Positions 35,056-44,609 are shown, numbered from the stretch's first letter. The stretch: 64,000 nucleotides of DNA from Olsenella sp. An293 (GCF_002159495.1 NZ_NFIT01000010.1:1-64000); one strand, 5' to 3'. The notes: generated by a model not told the origin, from the sequence alone. Program-made: numbers and translations.

Positions 35056-36024
35056 ATGGAGCCCACCCAGGTTCGTCTCACCATTCCCGACTCGGTCGAC
35101 CCGACCACCCTCATGGGGCCGGCCGACTCCCTCTTGCGCCGCATCGAGTCCAGCTTCGACGCCATGATCTCGGTCCGCGGCAACCAGGTCGCCCTCTCGG
35201 GGCCCGTCGACGTGGTCGACCAGCTCACCTCGGTCTTCTCGCGCCTGATCCGCCTGGTGGAGGCGGGGGAGGCCCCCACGCCCGACGACGTGGACCTCGT
35301 GGTCGACCAGGTCCGCCACGGTGCCGAGCGCATCGACCTGGCGGGCGACGACATCCTGCTCACCTACCACGGCCGCGCGATCCGGCCCAAGACGGCCGGC
35401 CAGAAGCGCTACGTCGAGTCCATCCGCAGGAGCACCGTCACCTTTGGCATCGGCCCGGCGGGCACGGGCAAGACCTACCTCGCGATGGCCATGGCGGTGG
35501 CGGCCCTCAAGCGCCGCGAGGTGGGCCGGATCGTGCTCACGCGCCCGGTCGTGGAGGCGGGGGAGTCGCTGGGATACCTGCCCGGCACGCTCGAGGAGAA
35601 GCTCGACCCCTACGTGCGCCCGCTCTACGACGCCCTCTTCGACATGACGGACATGGGCAAGGGCAACGCCCTCATCGAGCAGGGCGTCATCGAGATCGCG
35701 CCGCTCGCGTTCATGCGCGGGCGCACCTTCAACAACGCCTTCGTCATCCTCGACGAGGCGCAGAACACCACGCCCGAGCAGATGAAGATGTTCCTCACCC
35801 GCCTGGGCTTCTCGTCCAAGTTCGTGGTCACCGGCGACGCCTCGCAGCGCGACGTCCCCGGGGTGGGCGGCCTGGAGTCGGCCCGTCGAGTGCTCGAGGG
35901 CATCGACGACGTCTCCTTCGTCGACCTCGACCGCAACGACATCGTCCGCCACACCCTCGTGGCGCGCATCGTCGACGCCTACGCGGCGGACGCCGCGGCA
36001 AAGGAGGCAGGACATGGGAAGTGA
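35056..36024 (+). CDS. PhoH-like ATPase
   Basis: A 322-residue PhoH protein: an N-terminal KH-like domain (to about 85), then an ATPase domain with Walker A GPAGTGKTYLA (about 134-144), TRPVVEAGE, Walker B FVILDEAQN and TGDASQRD. PhoH proteins are RNA-linked ATPases that often sit beside ybeY and era, as here. GGAGGAGC precedes ATG 35056, and -10-like TATCAT lies about 40 bp upstream. It overlaps ybeY by 11 bp. Confidence 0.92.
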   Translation: MEPTQVRLTIPDSVDPTTLMGPADSLLRRIESSFDAMISVRGNQVALSGPVDVVDQLTSVFSRLIRLVEAGEAPTPDDVDLVVDQVRHGAERIDLAGDDILLTYHGRAIRPKTAGQKRYVESIRRSTVTFGIGPAGTGKTYLAMAMAVAALKRREVGRIVLTRPVVEAGESLGYLPGTLEEKLDPYVRPLYDALFDMTDMGKGNALIEQGVIEIAPLAFMRGRTFNNAFVILDEAQNTTPEQMKMFLTRLGFSSKFVVTGDASQRDVPGVGGLESARRVLEGIDDVSFVDLDRNDIVRHTLVARIVDAYAADAAAKEAGHGK

Positions 36025-36541
36025 GCGGGCCCTGGAGCACGAGTTCGACCTCTCGTTCGAGGAGGGCGTCGTCGCACCCGTCACGGAGGACGAGATGTGC
36101 GCCGACTGCTCCCTGGTGCTCGAGCGGGAGGGCGTCGAGCGCCCGTGCATGGTTTCCATCTCGGTGGTGAGCGAGGAGCGCATCCGCGCGCTCAACGACG
36201 CCTGGCGCGACGTCGACCGCGCCACCGACGTCATCTCGCTCGAGTGCGAGCGGCCCGACGACCCGGACCTCGCGCCCGGCGAGCCCTGCGAGCTCGGCGA
36301 CATCGTGCTCGCGCCGGCCTACATCGCGCGCCAGGCGGCCTCCTTCGGTACCACCGAGGCCGACGAGTTCCGCCTGCTGCTCACGCACGGCCTGCTGCAC
36401 CTGCTGGGCTACGACCACCTGGACGACGAGGAGGCGAGCGCCATGGAGGCGCGCGAGGAGGAGCTTCTCGCCCTCATGCCGTGCGACCGGCCGATCGACC
36501 ACGTCATCCTCACCCGTCACCGCGAGGACGGCGACGCATGA
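36014..36541 (+). CDS. ybeY: Endoribonuclease YbeY (rRNA maturation factor)
   Basis: A 175-residue YbeY. The zinc site HGLLHLLGYDH is intact, preceded by the conserved LNDAWRDVDRATDVISLE segment. YbeY matures the 3' end of 16S rRNA and supports ribosome quality control. It starts inside the end of phoH and overlaps dgkA (ATGA). Confidence 0.93.
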   Translation: MGSERALEHEFDLSFEEGVVAPVTEDEMCADCSLVLEREGVERPCMVSISVVSEERIRALNDAWRDVDRATDVISLECERPDDPDLAPGEPCELGDIVLAPAYIARQAASFGTTEADEFRLLLTHGLLHLLGYDHLDDEEASAMEAREEELLALMPCDRPIDHVILTRHREDGDA

Positions 36542-36912
36542 TCCCCGGCTCCAAGAGCGACCACCCCGGGTTCCGCAAGAGCTTCCTCTTTGCGATCCAG
36601 GGGTTTAGGACCGCCGTCGTCACCGAGCGCAACATCAAGGTCATGCTCTGCGTGGGCGCGCTCGCGGTCGTGGCCGGCATCGTGCTGCAGATTGACCTCT
36701 TGAGCTGGGCGATCATCTTGCTGTGCTGCGCCGTGGTCATCATGGCGGAGCTCTTCAACACGGCGATCGAGACCGTCGTGGACCTCGTCTCGCCGGAGTT
36801 CCACCCCCTCGCCGGGCGCGCCAAGGACATCGCGGCCGCGGCGGTGTGGTTCCTCTCGTTTGTCGTCGCGATCGTGGGCGTGCTCGTCTACGCCAACGCC
36901 ATCTTCAGCTAG
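36538..36912 (+). CDS. dgkA: Diacylglycerol/undecaprenol kinase family protein
   Basis: A 124-residue membrane protein with three transmembrane helices. The conserved AELFNTAIETVVDLVSPE motif and the N-terminal FAIQGFRTAVVTERNIKVM give the DgkA family. In Gram-positive bacteria these enzymes mostly phosphorylate undecaprenol for the lipid-carrier cycle. The ybeY-dgkA-era order is common. ATG overlaps the ybeY TGA. Confidence 0.9.
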   Translation: MIPGSKSDHPGFRKSFLFAIQGFRTAVVTERNIKVMLCVGALAVVAGIVLQIDLLSWAIILLCCAVVIMAELFNTAIETVVDLVSPEFHPLAGRAKDIAAAAVWFLSFVVAIVGVLVYANAIFS

Positions 36913-36944
36913 GGGCGCGGCCCCGACTGCCCCAAGGAGGTTTC

Positions 36945-37874
36945 ATGGCCAACAAGAACGCGGGCGAGAAGGACGCGCCGTTCACCAGCGGCTTCGTCGC
37001 CCTGGTGGGCCGCCCCAACGCCGGCAAGTCCACGCTGCTCAACGCCTGCATGGGCGAGAAGGTCGCCATCACGAGCCCCGTGGCCCAGACCACGCGCCGC
37101 CGCATGCGCGCGGTCATCAACACGCCGGGGTCCCAGCTCGTGATCATCGACACGCCGGGCCTGCACAAGCCCAAGGACGCCCTGGGCTCCGAGCTCAACA
37201 AGGCGGCGCTCGCCGAGCTCGCCGACGCCGACGTCGTGGCCTTCCTCGTGGACGCCACCAAGCCCGTGGGCCGCGGCGACGAGTGGGTGGCGCGCCACGT
37301 CGACTCGGCCGAGGCCGACTACAAGCTGCTCGTGCTCACCAAGGCCGACATCGCCGGCCCCGAGCAGGTCTCCGCGCAGCTCGAGGCCGCCCGGGCCCTG
37401 TGCCGCTTCGACGACGAGCTCGTGGTCTCCGCGACCGAGGGCTTCAACGTCGACGCGTTTCTCGCCCTGGTCTCCGAGCACCTGCCCGAAGGTCCGCGGT
37501 GGTTCCCGGAGGGGATGGACGTGGACGCCACGCCCGAGGACCTCGTGGCCGAGTTCGTGCGCGAGAAGCTCTTCTTGCACCTGCGCCAGGAGCTGCCGCA
37601 CTCGGTGGGGGTGCTGTGCGAGAGCCTCGAGTACGCCGACGACGGCCACGCCTCGATCGCGGCCACGATCCTCGTGGAGCGCGACGGCCAGAAGGGCATC
37701 GTGCTCGGCCGCGGCGGGCAGATGATCAAGCGCGTGGGCGTGGAGGCCCGCCGCGACATCGAGCGCCTGCTCGGCTGCAGGGTCTTTCTCGACCTCACGG
37801 TGCGCGTGGCGCCGCAGTGGAGGCGCGACGAGCGCGAGATCCGCCGCCTGGGCTACGGGCTCGACGAGGGCTAG
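36945..37874 (+). CDS. era: GTPase Era
   Basis: A 309-residue Era with G1 GRPNAGKST (22-30), G3 DTPGLHKP, G4 TKAD and a C-terminal KH domain with GRGGQMIKRVGVEARRDIE. It binds the 3' end of 16S rRNA during 30S assembly. A short extra N-terminus (MANKNAGEKDAPF) precedes the G domain. AAGGAGG precedes ATG 36945. Confidence 0.95.
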   Translation: MANKNAGEKDAPFTSGFVALVGRPNAGKSTLLNACMGEKVAITSPVAQTTRRRMRAVINTPGSQLVIIDTPGLHKPKDALGSELNKAALAELADADVVAFLVDATKPVGRGDEWVARHVDSAEADYKLLVLTKADIAGPEQVSAQLEAARALCRFDDELVVSATEGFNVDAFLALVSEHLPEGPRWFPEGMDVDATPEDLVAEFVREKLFLHLRQELPHSVGVLCESLEYADDGHASIAATILVERDGQKGIVLGRGGQMIKRVGVEARRDIERLLGCRVFLDLTVRVAPQWRRDEREIRRLGYGLDEG

Positions 37875-37877
37875 GCC

Positions 37878-38630
37878 ATGGCGGGGAGGCGCACCTACCG
37901 AACGCGCGCGATCGTGCTCGACCGCACCAAGCTCGGCGAGACGGACCTCATCCTGACGCTGCTCGCCGAGGACGGCTCCCAGCGCCGCGCCGTCGCGAAG
38001 GGGGCGCGCAAGCCGGGCGGCAGGCTCGCCGCGCGCGTCGAGCTCTTCTGCGAGACCGACTTCCTGCTCGCCGAGGGGCGCAGCCTCGACGTGGTGAGCG
38101 AGGCCGCGCTCGTAAACGCCCACCCGCGCCTGCGCGGCGACTTCGACCGCGTGGCCGCCGCGAGCGCCGTGGCCGAGGTCGCGCGCCTCACCTGCTTCGA
38201 GGACGCGCCGGACGGCTTTCTGCACCCCATCTGCTCGCGCGCGCTCACCGCCTGCGAGCAGGCGGCGGACCGCGCGCACCTCGACCTCGTGGTGGCCGCG
38301 CACGCGTGGAAGGTGCTCGCGCACGGCGGCTGGCGCCCCGAGCTCGACGCGTGCTGCGCCTGCGGGGACGCGGACGTGACGTTCTTCTCGCCCGCTGCGG
38401 GAGGGGCGCTCTGCGAGAGCTGCGCCCGCGAGGTCGCCGGGGCGCAGCCGGTCGCGCCCGGGACGCTCGCGTGGCTGCGCGCGCTTCTGGGCCTCACCTT
38501 CGACGAGCTGCTCGCGGCGGAGATTGACGCCGAGGGCGCCCTCGCGCTCTTGGGCCTCGCGCACGCCTGGGCCGCCACCCACCTCGACTCCCGCCTGCGC
38601 GCCTGGGAGTTCTACCTCGGCGCCCTGTGA
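37878..38630 (+). CDS. recO: DNA repair protein RecO
   Basis: A 250-residue RecO. The N-terminal OB fold (RTYRTRAIVLDRTKLGETDLIL at its start) and a C-terminal zinc finger (CCACG and CESC) match. It loads RecA on SSB-coated DNA together with RecR. It starts three bases after era, with which it usually forms an operon. Confidence 0.92.
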   Translation: MAGRRTYRTRAIVLDRTKLGETDLILTLLAEDGSQRRAVAKGARKPGGRLAARVELFCETDFLLAEGRSLDVVSEAALVNAHPRLRGDFDRVAAASAVAEVARLTCFEDAPDGFLHPICSRALTACEQAADRAHLDLVVAAHAWKVLAHGGWRPELDACCACGDADVTFFSPAAGGALCESCAREVAGAQPVAPGTLAWLRALLGLTFDELLAAEIDAEGALALLGLAHAWAATHLDSRLRAWEFYLGAL

Positions 38631-38694
38631 GTGCGGCGGGGCCGCGCGCCGCGGGCCGCGGGCCCAGTGTCTCGCGCGCCCCGCACCCCAAGGG

Positions 38695-38788
38695 GAGAAA
38701 TGTACGACCGTTTCCCTTGACAGTAAACCATTGAGCTATGGAGTTAAATTAACGGAATGGCCTCACTGAGAATGGTCGTACATTTCTC
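38695..38788. repeat. Inverted repeat with 15-bp arms upstream of the amidotransferase
   Basis: GAGAAATGTACGACC (38695-38709) and GGTCGTACATTTCTC (38774-38788) are perfect reverse complements. The 64-base loop is A/T-rich (contains TTGACA at 38717-38722 and TTAAATTAA). It lies between recO and a class-I amidotransferase; it may be a mobile hairpin or regulator site. Confidence 0.85.
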
Positions 38789-38891
38789 GGGGATTAATGC
38801 CGGGGCCTGCGCCGCCCGGGCGATCCTCCGCGCGGAGTTGCGGCATAATGGGCGGCCGTGCCCTGCCGCCCGCGAGAAGGGAGTGCGTCCC

Positions 38892-39614
38892 ATGTCCCAC
38901 AAGCCGCTGATCGGCTGCGTGCCGCTCGTCGACTACGGTCGCGAGAGCCTGTGGATGCTCCCGGGCTACTTCGACGCCGTCGCCGAGGCCGGCGGCGTGC
39001 CCGTGATGCTGCCGCTCACCTCCGACGCCGACGCCGTGGCCTGCCTGCTCGACGCCCTCGACGGGCTCGTCGTGACCGGCGGGCAGGACGTCGACCCCGC
39101 CCGCTACGGCGCGGGCGCCCCCGACCAGGCCGCCCTCTGCGGCGAGTTCTGCCGCGAGCGCGACGCCATGGAGGCGCTGCTCGTCCCGGCGGCGCTGGAG
39201 CGGGACCTGCCGCTGCTTGGCATCTGCCGCGGCCTCCAGGCCCTCAACGTCGTCCTGGGCGGCACGCTCTGGCAGGACCTGCCTGCGCAGCTGTCCTCCG
39301 AGGTCGAACACCATGGGAAGGCCCCCTACGAGAACCCGGTCCACGAGGTGGACGTGCTCCCCGGAACGCCGCTTTCGGCCTGCGTGGGCGCCGGCGCGCT
39401 GCCCGTCAACAGCTTCCACCACCAGGCGCTGCGAGACGTGGCACCGGGCCTGGAGGTCATGGCCACGGCGCCGGACGGCGTGGTCGAGGCCGTGTGGCGC
39501 CCCTCCTCGCGCTTCTGCTGGGCGGTCCAGTGGCACCCCGAGTTCTCGCACGCCGTCGACGAGCCCAGCCGCAAGATCTTCTCGGCGCTGGTGGACGCGG
39601 CCTCCCTCTCGTGA
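38892..39614 (+). CDS. Class I glutamine amidotransferase-like hydrolase (peptidase C26, PuuD-like)
   Basis: A 240-residue protein with the gamma-glutamyl hydrolase fold: GLVVTGGQDVDPARYG, nucleophile cysteine in LGICRGLQALNVVLGG, and the catalytic His/Glu in VQWHPEFSH. Relatives cleave gamma-glutamyl-GABA (PuuD) or similar gamma-glutamyl compounds. No putrescine genes are nearby, so the substrate is open. ATG 38892 follows GAAGGGAG; a GTG nine bases upstream (38883) is possible. Confidence 0.85.
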   Translation: MSHKPLIGCVPLVDYGRESLWMLPGYFDAVAEAGGVPVMLPLTSDADAVACLLDALDGLVVTGGQDVDPARYGAGAPDQAALCGEFCRERDAMEALLVPAALERDLPLLGICRGLQALNVVLGGTLWQDLPAQLSSEVEHHGKAPYENPVHEVDVLPGTPLSACVGAGALPVNSFHHQALRDVAPGLEVMATAPDGVVEAVWRPSSRFCWAVQWHPEFSHAVDEPSRKIFSALVDAASLS

Positions 39615-39756
39615 GGGTGTGTACACCGCCCCTGTAGGGTATGTACAGTCATCCGACCCGCCCGTTCTTCTCGGCAGCGCTCTGACCTGCGCCTTTGCGA
39701 GAAGTGCCACAGGGCCTGGCGTACATACCCCATAGGGGCGGTGTACACACCCTCAT
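39611..39756. repeat. Large inverted-repeat element with GTACA arms and GTTCTTCTCG loop (copy B)
   Basis: Arms 39611-39646 and 39721-39756 are reverse complements over 36 bp with few mismatches. Their units (GTGTGTACACCGCCCC and GGGTATGTAC) are those of copy A at 23306-23450. The loop has GTTCTTCTCG at 39664-39673 within CGCCCGTTCTTCTCGGCAGC, identical to copy A over 14 bases or more. The left arm overlaps the stop of the amidotransferase gene. Confidence 0.92.
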
Positions 39757-39942
39757 AAGGGGGCCGCTTCGTCCCCGCAAACGCCGCCGTGCCGCGCGTG
39801 TCTCGTGGATTTTCTGCCGAGAAGGACCGGAGCGCGCGCTTGTGCTACACTGCCACAGGTCAGTACCCCGTACCTGGCGGCCCGCCCACACCTGACGGCC
39901 ATCCCGGTTCGGGGCGAATCTATGTGAAAGGTGGTTTTGAAC

Positions 39943-40221
39943 ATGGCAGTCACCAAGGAGCGCAAGGCCGAGCTCGTCGCCCAGTACGGCAAGGACGAGA
40001 AGGACTCCGGTTCCGCGGCCGTGCAGGTCGCCCTGCTCACCGAGCGCATCAAGGGCCTGACCGAGCACATGAAGACCCACAAGAAGGACTTCCACACCCG
40101 TCGCGGCCTTCTGATGCTCGTCGGCAAGCGTCGTCGCCTGCTCTCCTACATCAAGGGCAACGACATCGAGGCCTACCGTACCCTCATCAAGAGCCTCGGC
40201 ATCCGCGACAACATCCAGTAA
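39943..40221 (+). CDS. rpsO: 30S ribosomal protein S15
   Basis: A 92-residue S15: [20 protein letters not shown], then [20 protein letters not shown] and [20 protein letters not shown]. It binds 16S rRNA early in 30S assembly. GAAAGGTGG precedes ATG 39943. rpsO-pnp order is conserved widely. TACACT at 39846-39851 may be the promoter -10, without a clear -35. Confidence 0.96.
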   Translation: MAVTKERKAELVAQYGKDEKDSGSAAVQVALLTERIKGLTEHMKTHKKDFHTRRGLLMLVGKRRRLLSYIKGNDIEAYRTLIKSLGIRDNIQ

Positions 40222-40232
40222 AGCGGTTCTTC

Positions 40233-40262
40233 GAGGGGGCGCCCGCGGGTGCCCCCTCTTTT
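40233..40262 (+). terminator. rpsO terminator
   Basis: Perfect stem GAGGGGGC (40233-40240) with GCCCCCTC (40251-40258), followed by TTTT. Located between rpsO and pnp, so pnp may rely on read-through or its own promoter. Confidence 0.85.
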
Positions 40263-40353
40263 GGTTTAGCCCGCACGGAGCGGGCGGCGGTCGCAGGCGC
40301 GGCCGCCAAGACGGCCCGCCTGCAATGGGGCAGGCGGAGATAAGGGAAAAGAA

Positions 40354-42594
40354 ATGGCAAAGGTTACGCACGAGTTCGACCTCTACGGCAAGCACTACGT
40401 CCTCGAGACCGGCGAGCTTGCCAAGCAGGCCACCGGCGCCTGCCTCGTGAAGGCGGGCGACTCCACGGTCCTTCTCACCGCGGTGGTCTCCAAGGAGCGC
40501 AAGGACTACGACTTCTTCCCGCTCACGGTCGACTTCATCGAGAAGATGTACGCCGTGGGCCGCATCCCCGGCGGCTACCTCAAGCGCGAGGCGCGCCCGT
40601 CCGAGAAGGCCACCCTCACGGCCCGCATGATCGACCGCCCGCTGCGCCCGAGCTTCCCGGCCGGGTTCCGCAACGAGGTCCAGGTCGTGGCCACCACCCT
40701 CGTGGCCGACCAGATCAACCCCGTCGACACCATCTGCGTGATGGCCGCCTCCGCCGCCCTCACCGTCGGCGGCGTGCCCTTCGAGGGCCCGCTCGCCTGC
40801 GTGCGCATCGGCCGCGACCGCGACACCCACGAGTTCATCGTGAACCCCACCTACGAGGAGCGCGACAACTCCGACCTCGACCTCGAGCTCGGCGGCTCCT
40901 GCGACTTCATCTCCATGCTCGAGGCCGGCGCCGAGGAGATCTCCGAGGAGGACATGCTCGCCGCCATGGCCTTTGGCCAGGAGGCCATCGCCGCCTTCTG
41001 CGAGGAGCAGAAGAAGTTCTTCGCCAAGGTCGAGGAGGCCAACGGCCCCATCGTCCCGCGCGAGTACATCCTCGACGAGCCCATCCCCGAGGTCCACGAC
41101 CGCGTCTTCGCCCACTACGACGAGATGGAGGCCGCCCTCAAGGACGCCGACAAGCTCTCCCGCATCGGCAAGGTCGAGGCCCTCAAGGAGTCCATCAAGG
41201 CCGAGTTCACCGACGAGGAGCGCGCCGAGTGGAGCCGCGCCATCCCCGTGGAGCTCAAGGCCCTCGAGAAGCACGCGATGCGCCTGATGGTCGTCGAGAC
41301 CGGCGAGCGCGTCGACGGCCGCACGCCCACCGAGGTGCGCCCGCTCATGGTCAAGGGCGACTACCTGCCCCGCGTCCACGGCTCCGGCCTCTTCCAGCGC
41401 GGCCAGACGCAGGTGCTCTCCATCTGCACCCTCGGCATGCTCAACGAGTGGCAGCGCCTCGACACCATCGAGCCCGTCGATGGCAAGCGCTACATGCACC
41501 ACTACAACTTCCCGCCGTTCTGCACCGGCGAGACCGGCCGCATGGGCAGCCCCAAGCGCCGCGAGATCGGCCACGGCAACCTCGCCGAGCGCGCCCTGCT
41601 CCCGGTGATCCCCTCCGAGGAGGAGTTCCCCTACACCATCCGCGTGGTCTCCGAGGTCATGGAGTCCAACGGCTCGTCCTCGATGGGCTCCACCTGCGGC
41701 TCTACGCTCGCGCTCATGGACGCCGGCGTGCCCATCAAGCGCCCGGTCTCCGGCGTGGCCATGGGACTGATCCAGGAGGAGGGCAAGACCGTCGTCCTCA
41801 CCGACATCCAGGGCCTCGAGGACTTCCTCGGCGACATGGACTTCAAGGTGACCGGCACCACCAAGGGCATCACCGCCATGCAGATGGACAACAAGGCCAC
41901 CGGCCTCACGCCCGAGATCCTGCGCTCCGCGCTCATGCAGGCGCACGAGGGCCGCATGTTCATCCTCGACGCCATGCTCGACGCGGTGCCCGGCGTGCGC
42001 GAGAACACCAAGGACTCCGCGCCCCAGATCATCTCCCTCACCATCCCCACGGACAAGATCCGCGACGTCATCGGCTCCGGCGGCAAGGTCATTCGCGGCA
42101 TCCAGGAGGACACCGGCGCCACCATCGACATCCAGGAGGACGGCACCGTCTTCATCGCGGGCGTCGGCGGCGCGGGCGACGCGGCGGCCGAGCGCATCAA
42201 GGCCATCGTCAAGGTCCCCGAGGTCGGCGAGGAGTACACCGGCCGCGTCGTGGGCATCCAGCCCTTCGGCGCCTTCGTCGAGCTGCTGCCCGGCAAGGAC
42301 GGCCTGCTCCACATCTCCCGCGTGGCGCAGGGTCGCGTGGACAAGGTCGAGGACGTCCTCAACATCGGCGACGAGGTCAAGGTCCGCGTCCTCGAGGTCG
42401 ACGAGAAGGGCAAGATCAGCCTCGACCGCATCGACAAGCCCGAGGCCCCGGCCGGCTCCGGCCGCCCGCACGGCGAGAAGGACGGGGATGCCGGGCGTCC
42501 GCGCCGCGAGCACCGCGGCCCGCGCCGTCGTCCCGGCGACAAGGGCGAGGGCGGCGACGACCGTCCGCGTCCGCGCCGTCACCACGGGGCGTAG
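40354..42594 (+). CDS. pnp: Polyribonucleotide nucleotidyltransferase (PNPase)
   Basis: A 746-residue enzyme with two RNase PH domains (GRIPGGYLKREARPSEK in the first; FSPFCTGETG-like FPPFCTGETGRMG in the second), a KH domain (IGSGGKVIRGIQEDTGA) and an S1 domain (GFVELLPGKDGLLHIS-type). It degrades RNA 3'-5' using phosphate. The C-terminal tail is Gly/Arg/Asp-rich and disordered. RNase J follows downstream, so decay enzymes cluster here. Confidence 0.96.
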   Translation: MAKVTHEFDLYGKHYVLETGELAKQATGACLVKAGDSTVLLTAVVSKERKDYDFFPLTVDFIEKMYAVGRIPGGYLKREARPSEKATLTARMIDRPLRPSFPAGFRNEVQVVATTLVADQINPVDTICVMAASAALTVGGVPFEGPLACVRIGRDRDTHEFIVNPTYEERDNSDLDLELGGSCDFISMLEAGAEEISEEDMLAAMAFGQEAIAAFCEEQKKFFAKVEEANGPIVPREYILDEPIPEVHDRVFAHYDEMEAALKDADKLSRIGKVEALKESIKAEFTDEERAEWSRAIPVELKALEKHAMRLMVVETGERVDGRTPTEVRPLMVKGDYLPRVHGSGLFQRGQTQVLSICTLGMLNEWQRLDTIEPVDGKRYMHHYNFPPFCTGETGRMGSPKRREIGHGNLAERALLPVIPSEEEFPYTIRVVSEVMESNGSSSMGSTCGSTLALMDAGVPIKRPVSGVAMGLIQEEGKTVVLTDIQGLEDFLGDMDFKVTGTTKGITAMQMDNKATGLTPEILRSALMQAHEGRMFILDAMLDAVPGVRENTKDSAPQIISLTIPTDKIRDVIGSGGKVIRGIQEDTGATIDIQEDGTVFIAGVGGAGDAAAERIKAIVKVPEVGEEYTGRVVGIQPFGAFVELLPGKDGLLHISRVAQGRVDKVEDVLNIGDEVKVRVLEVDEKGKISLDRIDKPEAPAGSGRPHGEKDGDAGRPRREHRGPRRRPGDKGEGGDDRPRPRRHHGA

Positions 42595-42944
42595 GGCTTC
42601 AGGCTCCATACTCTGACGCAGCTCGGGCCGCCCCCGGCGCTCCCCCAGGAAGTGCACTTCGGGGAACTTCCTTTCGGAGCGCCGGGGGCGGCCCCGTCTG
42701 TCGGCGAGGCCTTCGAACTGGTTGTTTTGCTTGGCGGCTCTTCTGGGCGCGGACCCAAATCCGGATTTGGGTCCGCCGCCGCGCCACCACCGCGCCCCCG
42801 TCCCGCCCGCGTCCCGTGAAGCCATCGTGGAACATCCGGACGGCGCGTTCTTCTCGGGTAGAATCAATCCGTATGCGAATTGGAGCGACCCTCGGGGTCG
42901 TCTGATATACCTGACCAAACGCGCGCGAAAGGAACCACTCGGGA
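42595..42944. repeat. 350-bp spacer with a 19-bp stem hairpin and a 28-bp perfect palindrome
   Basis: No gene is present. A perfect 19-bp stem (42625-42643 with 42676-42694) encloses a second stem GGAAGT/ACTTCC (42648-42653 with 42666-42671). A perfect 28-bp palindrome spans 42749-42776 (centre ATCCGGAT). GTTCTTCTCG occurs at 42847-42856, just before a possible -10 TAGAAT (42859-42864) for RNase J. Confidence 0.88.
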
Positions 42945-44609
42945 ATGCCAAAGAAGGACATAGCGCTCAAGATCATCCCCCTCGGAGGCCTCGACGGCAT
43001 CGGCAAGAACATGACCGCCTTCGAGTACGGCGACGACATGGTCCTCGTTGACGCGGGCCTGATGTTCCCCGACGAGGGACAGCCCGGCATCGACCTCATC
43101 CTGCCCGACTACACCTACGTCCTGGAGAACGAGGAGAAGCTCCGCGGCATCATCATCACGCACGGCCACGAGGACCACACCGGCGCCCTGCCGTACCTGC
43201 TGGCCGACCTCACCCGCAAGGTGCCCATCTACTCGAGCAAGCTCACGCTTGGCTTCATCCAGGGCAAGCTTGCCGAGCACAACATCCGCTCGCCCAAGTT
43301 CCGCGAGGTGAGCGACGGCTCCACGATCACGCTCGGCGCCTTCACCATCACGTTCTTCTCGATGACGCACTCCATCCCGGCGGCTTTTGGCGTGTTCATG
43401 TCCACGCCGGCGGGCACCGTCATGCACACCGGCGACTTCAAGTTCGACCAGACGCCCATCGACGGCCAGCGCCCCAACTACCAGGCCATCAACAAGTTCG
43501 GCGCCTCGGGCGTGGACCTTCTGCTCTCCGACTCCACCAACGCCTGCCGCCCGGGCTTCACGCCGTCCGAGGCCGCGGTGGGCCGCGACCTGCGCCACGT
43601 CATCAAGAACGCCCCGGGCCGCGTCTTCGTGGCGGCGTTCTCGAGCCACATCCACCGCCTCCAGCAGATCTGCGACGCCTCCGTGGCCGTGGGCCGCAAG
43701 GTCGTCGTGACCGGCCGCTCCATGGTGACCAACACCAAGGTCGCCCGCGAGCTCGGCTACCTCAAGATCGACGAGGAGAACATCATCGACGCCTACGACG
43801 TCGACCGCATCCCGGACGAGAAGATCGTGGTGCTGTGCACCGGCAGCCAGGGCGAGCCGCTCTCGGCGCTTGCGCGCATGGCCAACGGCGAGCACAAGTC
43901 GCTCTCCATCCACAACACCGACACGGTGATCATCTCGGCCACGCCCATCCCCGGCAACGAGAAGAGCGTCCAGGCGATCGTCAACTCGCTCTCCAAGGTC
44001 GGCTGCGAGATCTACGACAAGAGCAAGGGTCTCGTCCACGTCTCCGGCCACGCGAGCGCCGAGGAGCTCAAGCTCATGCTCGCCATGGCCAAGCCGCGCT
44101 ACTTCATGCCCGTGCACGGCGAGGCCCAGCACCTGCGCGCCCACGCCGAGCTCGGCGTGCAGATGGGCGTGCCCGCGAGCCACGTCTTTGTCCTGGACAA
44201 CGGCGACTCGCTCGAGATGGTCAAGCACAAGGTCCGCCGCGGGCGCGCCGTCGAGTCCGGCGTGGTCTACGTCGACGGCGGCACCGTCACCGAGGCCAAC
44301 CCCGTGGTCCTGCGCGACCGCCAGAAGCTCGCCCAGGACGGCGTGGTCACCTGCACCGTCATCATCTCCAAGCGCCGCGGCGCGGTCGAGGCCGTCGAGG
44401 TCTCCACGCGCGGCGTGGCCACCTCCACCGACGACGTGCTCCTGAGCGAGGCGCAGGAGCTCGTGCGCACGCAGGTGGCCAAGCTCACCTCCTCCGGCGG
44501 CGTCAACATCGACGCGCTGCGCCGCGGCGTGCGCAACGCGCTCTCCAACCAGCTCTGGAACAGGACGCACACGCGGCCGATGATCATCCCGGTCGTGATG
44601 GAGGTCTAG
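42945..44609 (+). CDS. rnj: Ribonuclease J
   Basis: A 554-residue metallo-beta-lactamase/beta-CASP RNase. HGHEDHTG (H73, H75, D77, H78), the DSTNACRPG motif and the C-terminal domain of RNase J1/J2 are present. It has 5'-3' exonuclease and endonuclease activity on mRNA and rRNA. The window also encodes RNase Y and PNPase. GAAAGGAAC precedes ATG 42945. Confidence 0.94.
   Translation: MPKKDIALKIIPLGGLDGIGKNMTAFEYGDDMVLVDAGLMFPDEGQPGIDLILPDYTYVLENEEKLRGIIITHGHEDHTGALPYLLADLTRKVPIYSSKLTLGFIQGKLAEHNIRSPKFREVSDGSTITLGAFTITFFSMTHSIPAAFGVFMSTPAGTVMHTGDFKFDQTPIDGQRPNYQAINKFGASGVDLLLSDSTNACRPGFTPSEAAVGRDLRHVIKNAPGRVFVAAFSSHIHRLQQICDASVAVGRKVVVTGRSMVTNTKVARELGYLKIDEENIIDAYDVDRIPDEKIVVLCTGSQGEPLSALARMANGEHKSLSIHNTDTVIISATPIPGNEKSVQAIVNSLSKVGCEIYDKSKGLVHVSGHASAEELKLMLAMAKPRYFMPVHGEAQHLRAHAELGVQMGVPASHVFVLDNGDSLEMVKHKVRRGRAVESGVVYVDGGTVTEANPVVLRDRQKLAQDGVVTCTVIISKRRGAVEAVEVSTRGVATSTDDVLLSEAQELVRTQVAKLTSSGGVNIDALRRGVRNALSNQLWNRTHTRPMIIPVVMEV

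Noticed and set aside
39649-42951. 1100-codon open frame on the minus strand opposite rpsO and pnp
   Set aside because: Antisense shadow of recognised genes, with no family resemblance and crossing a repeat element.
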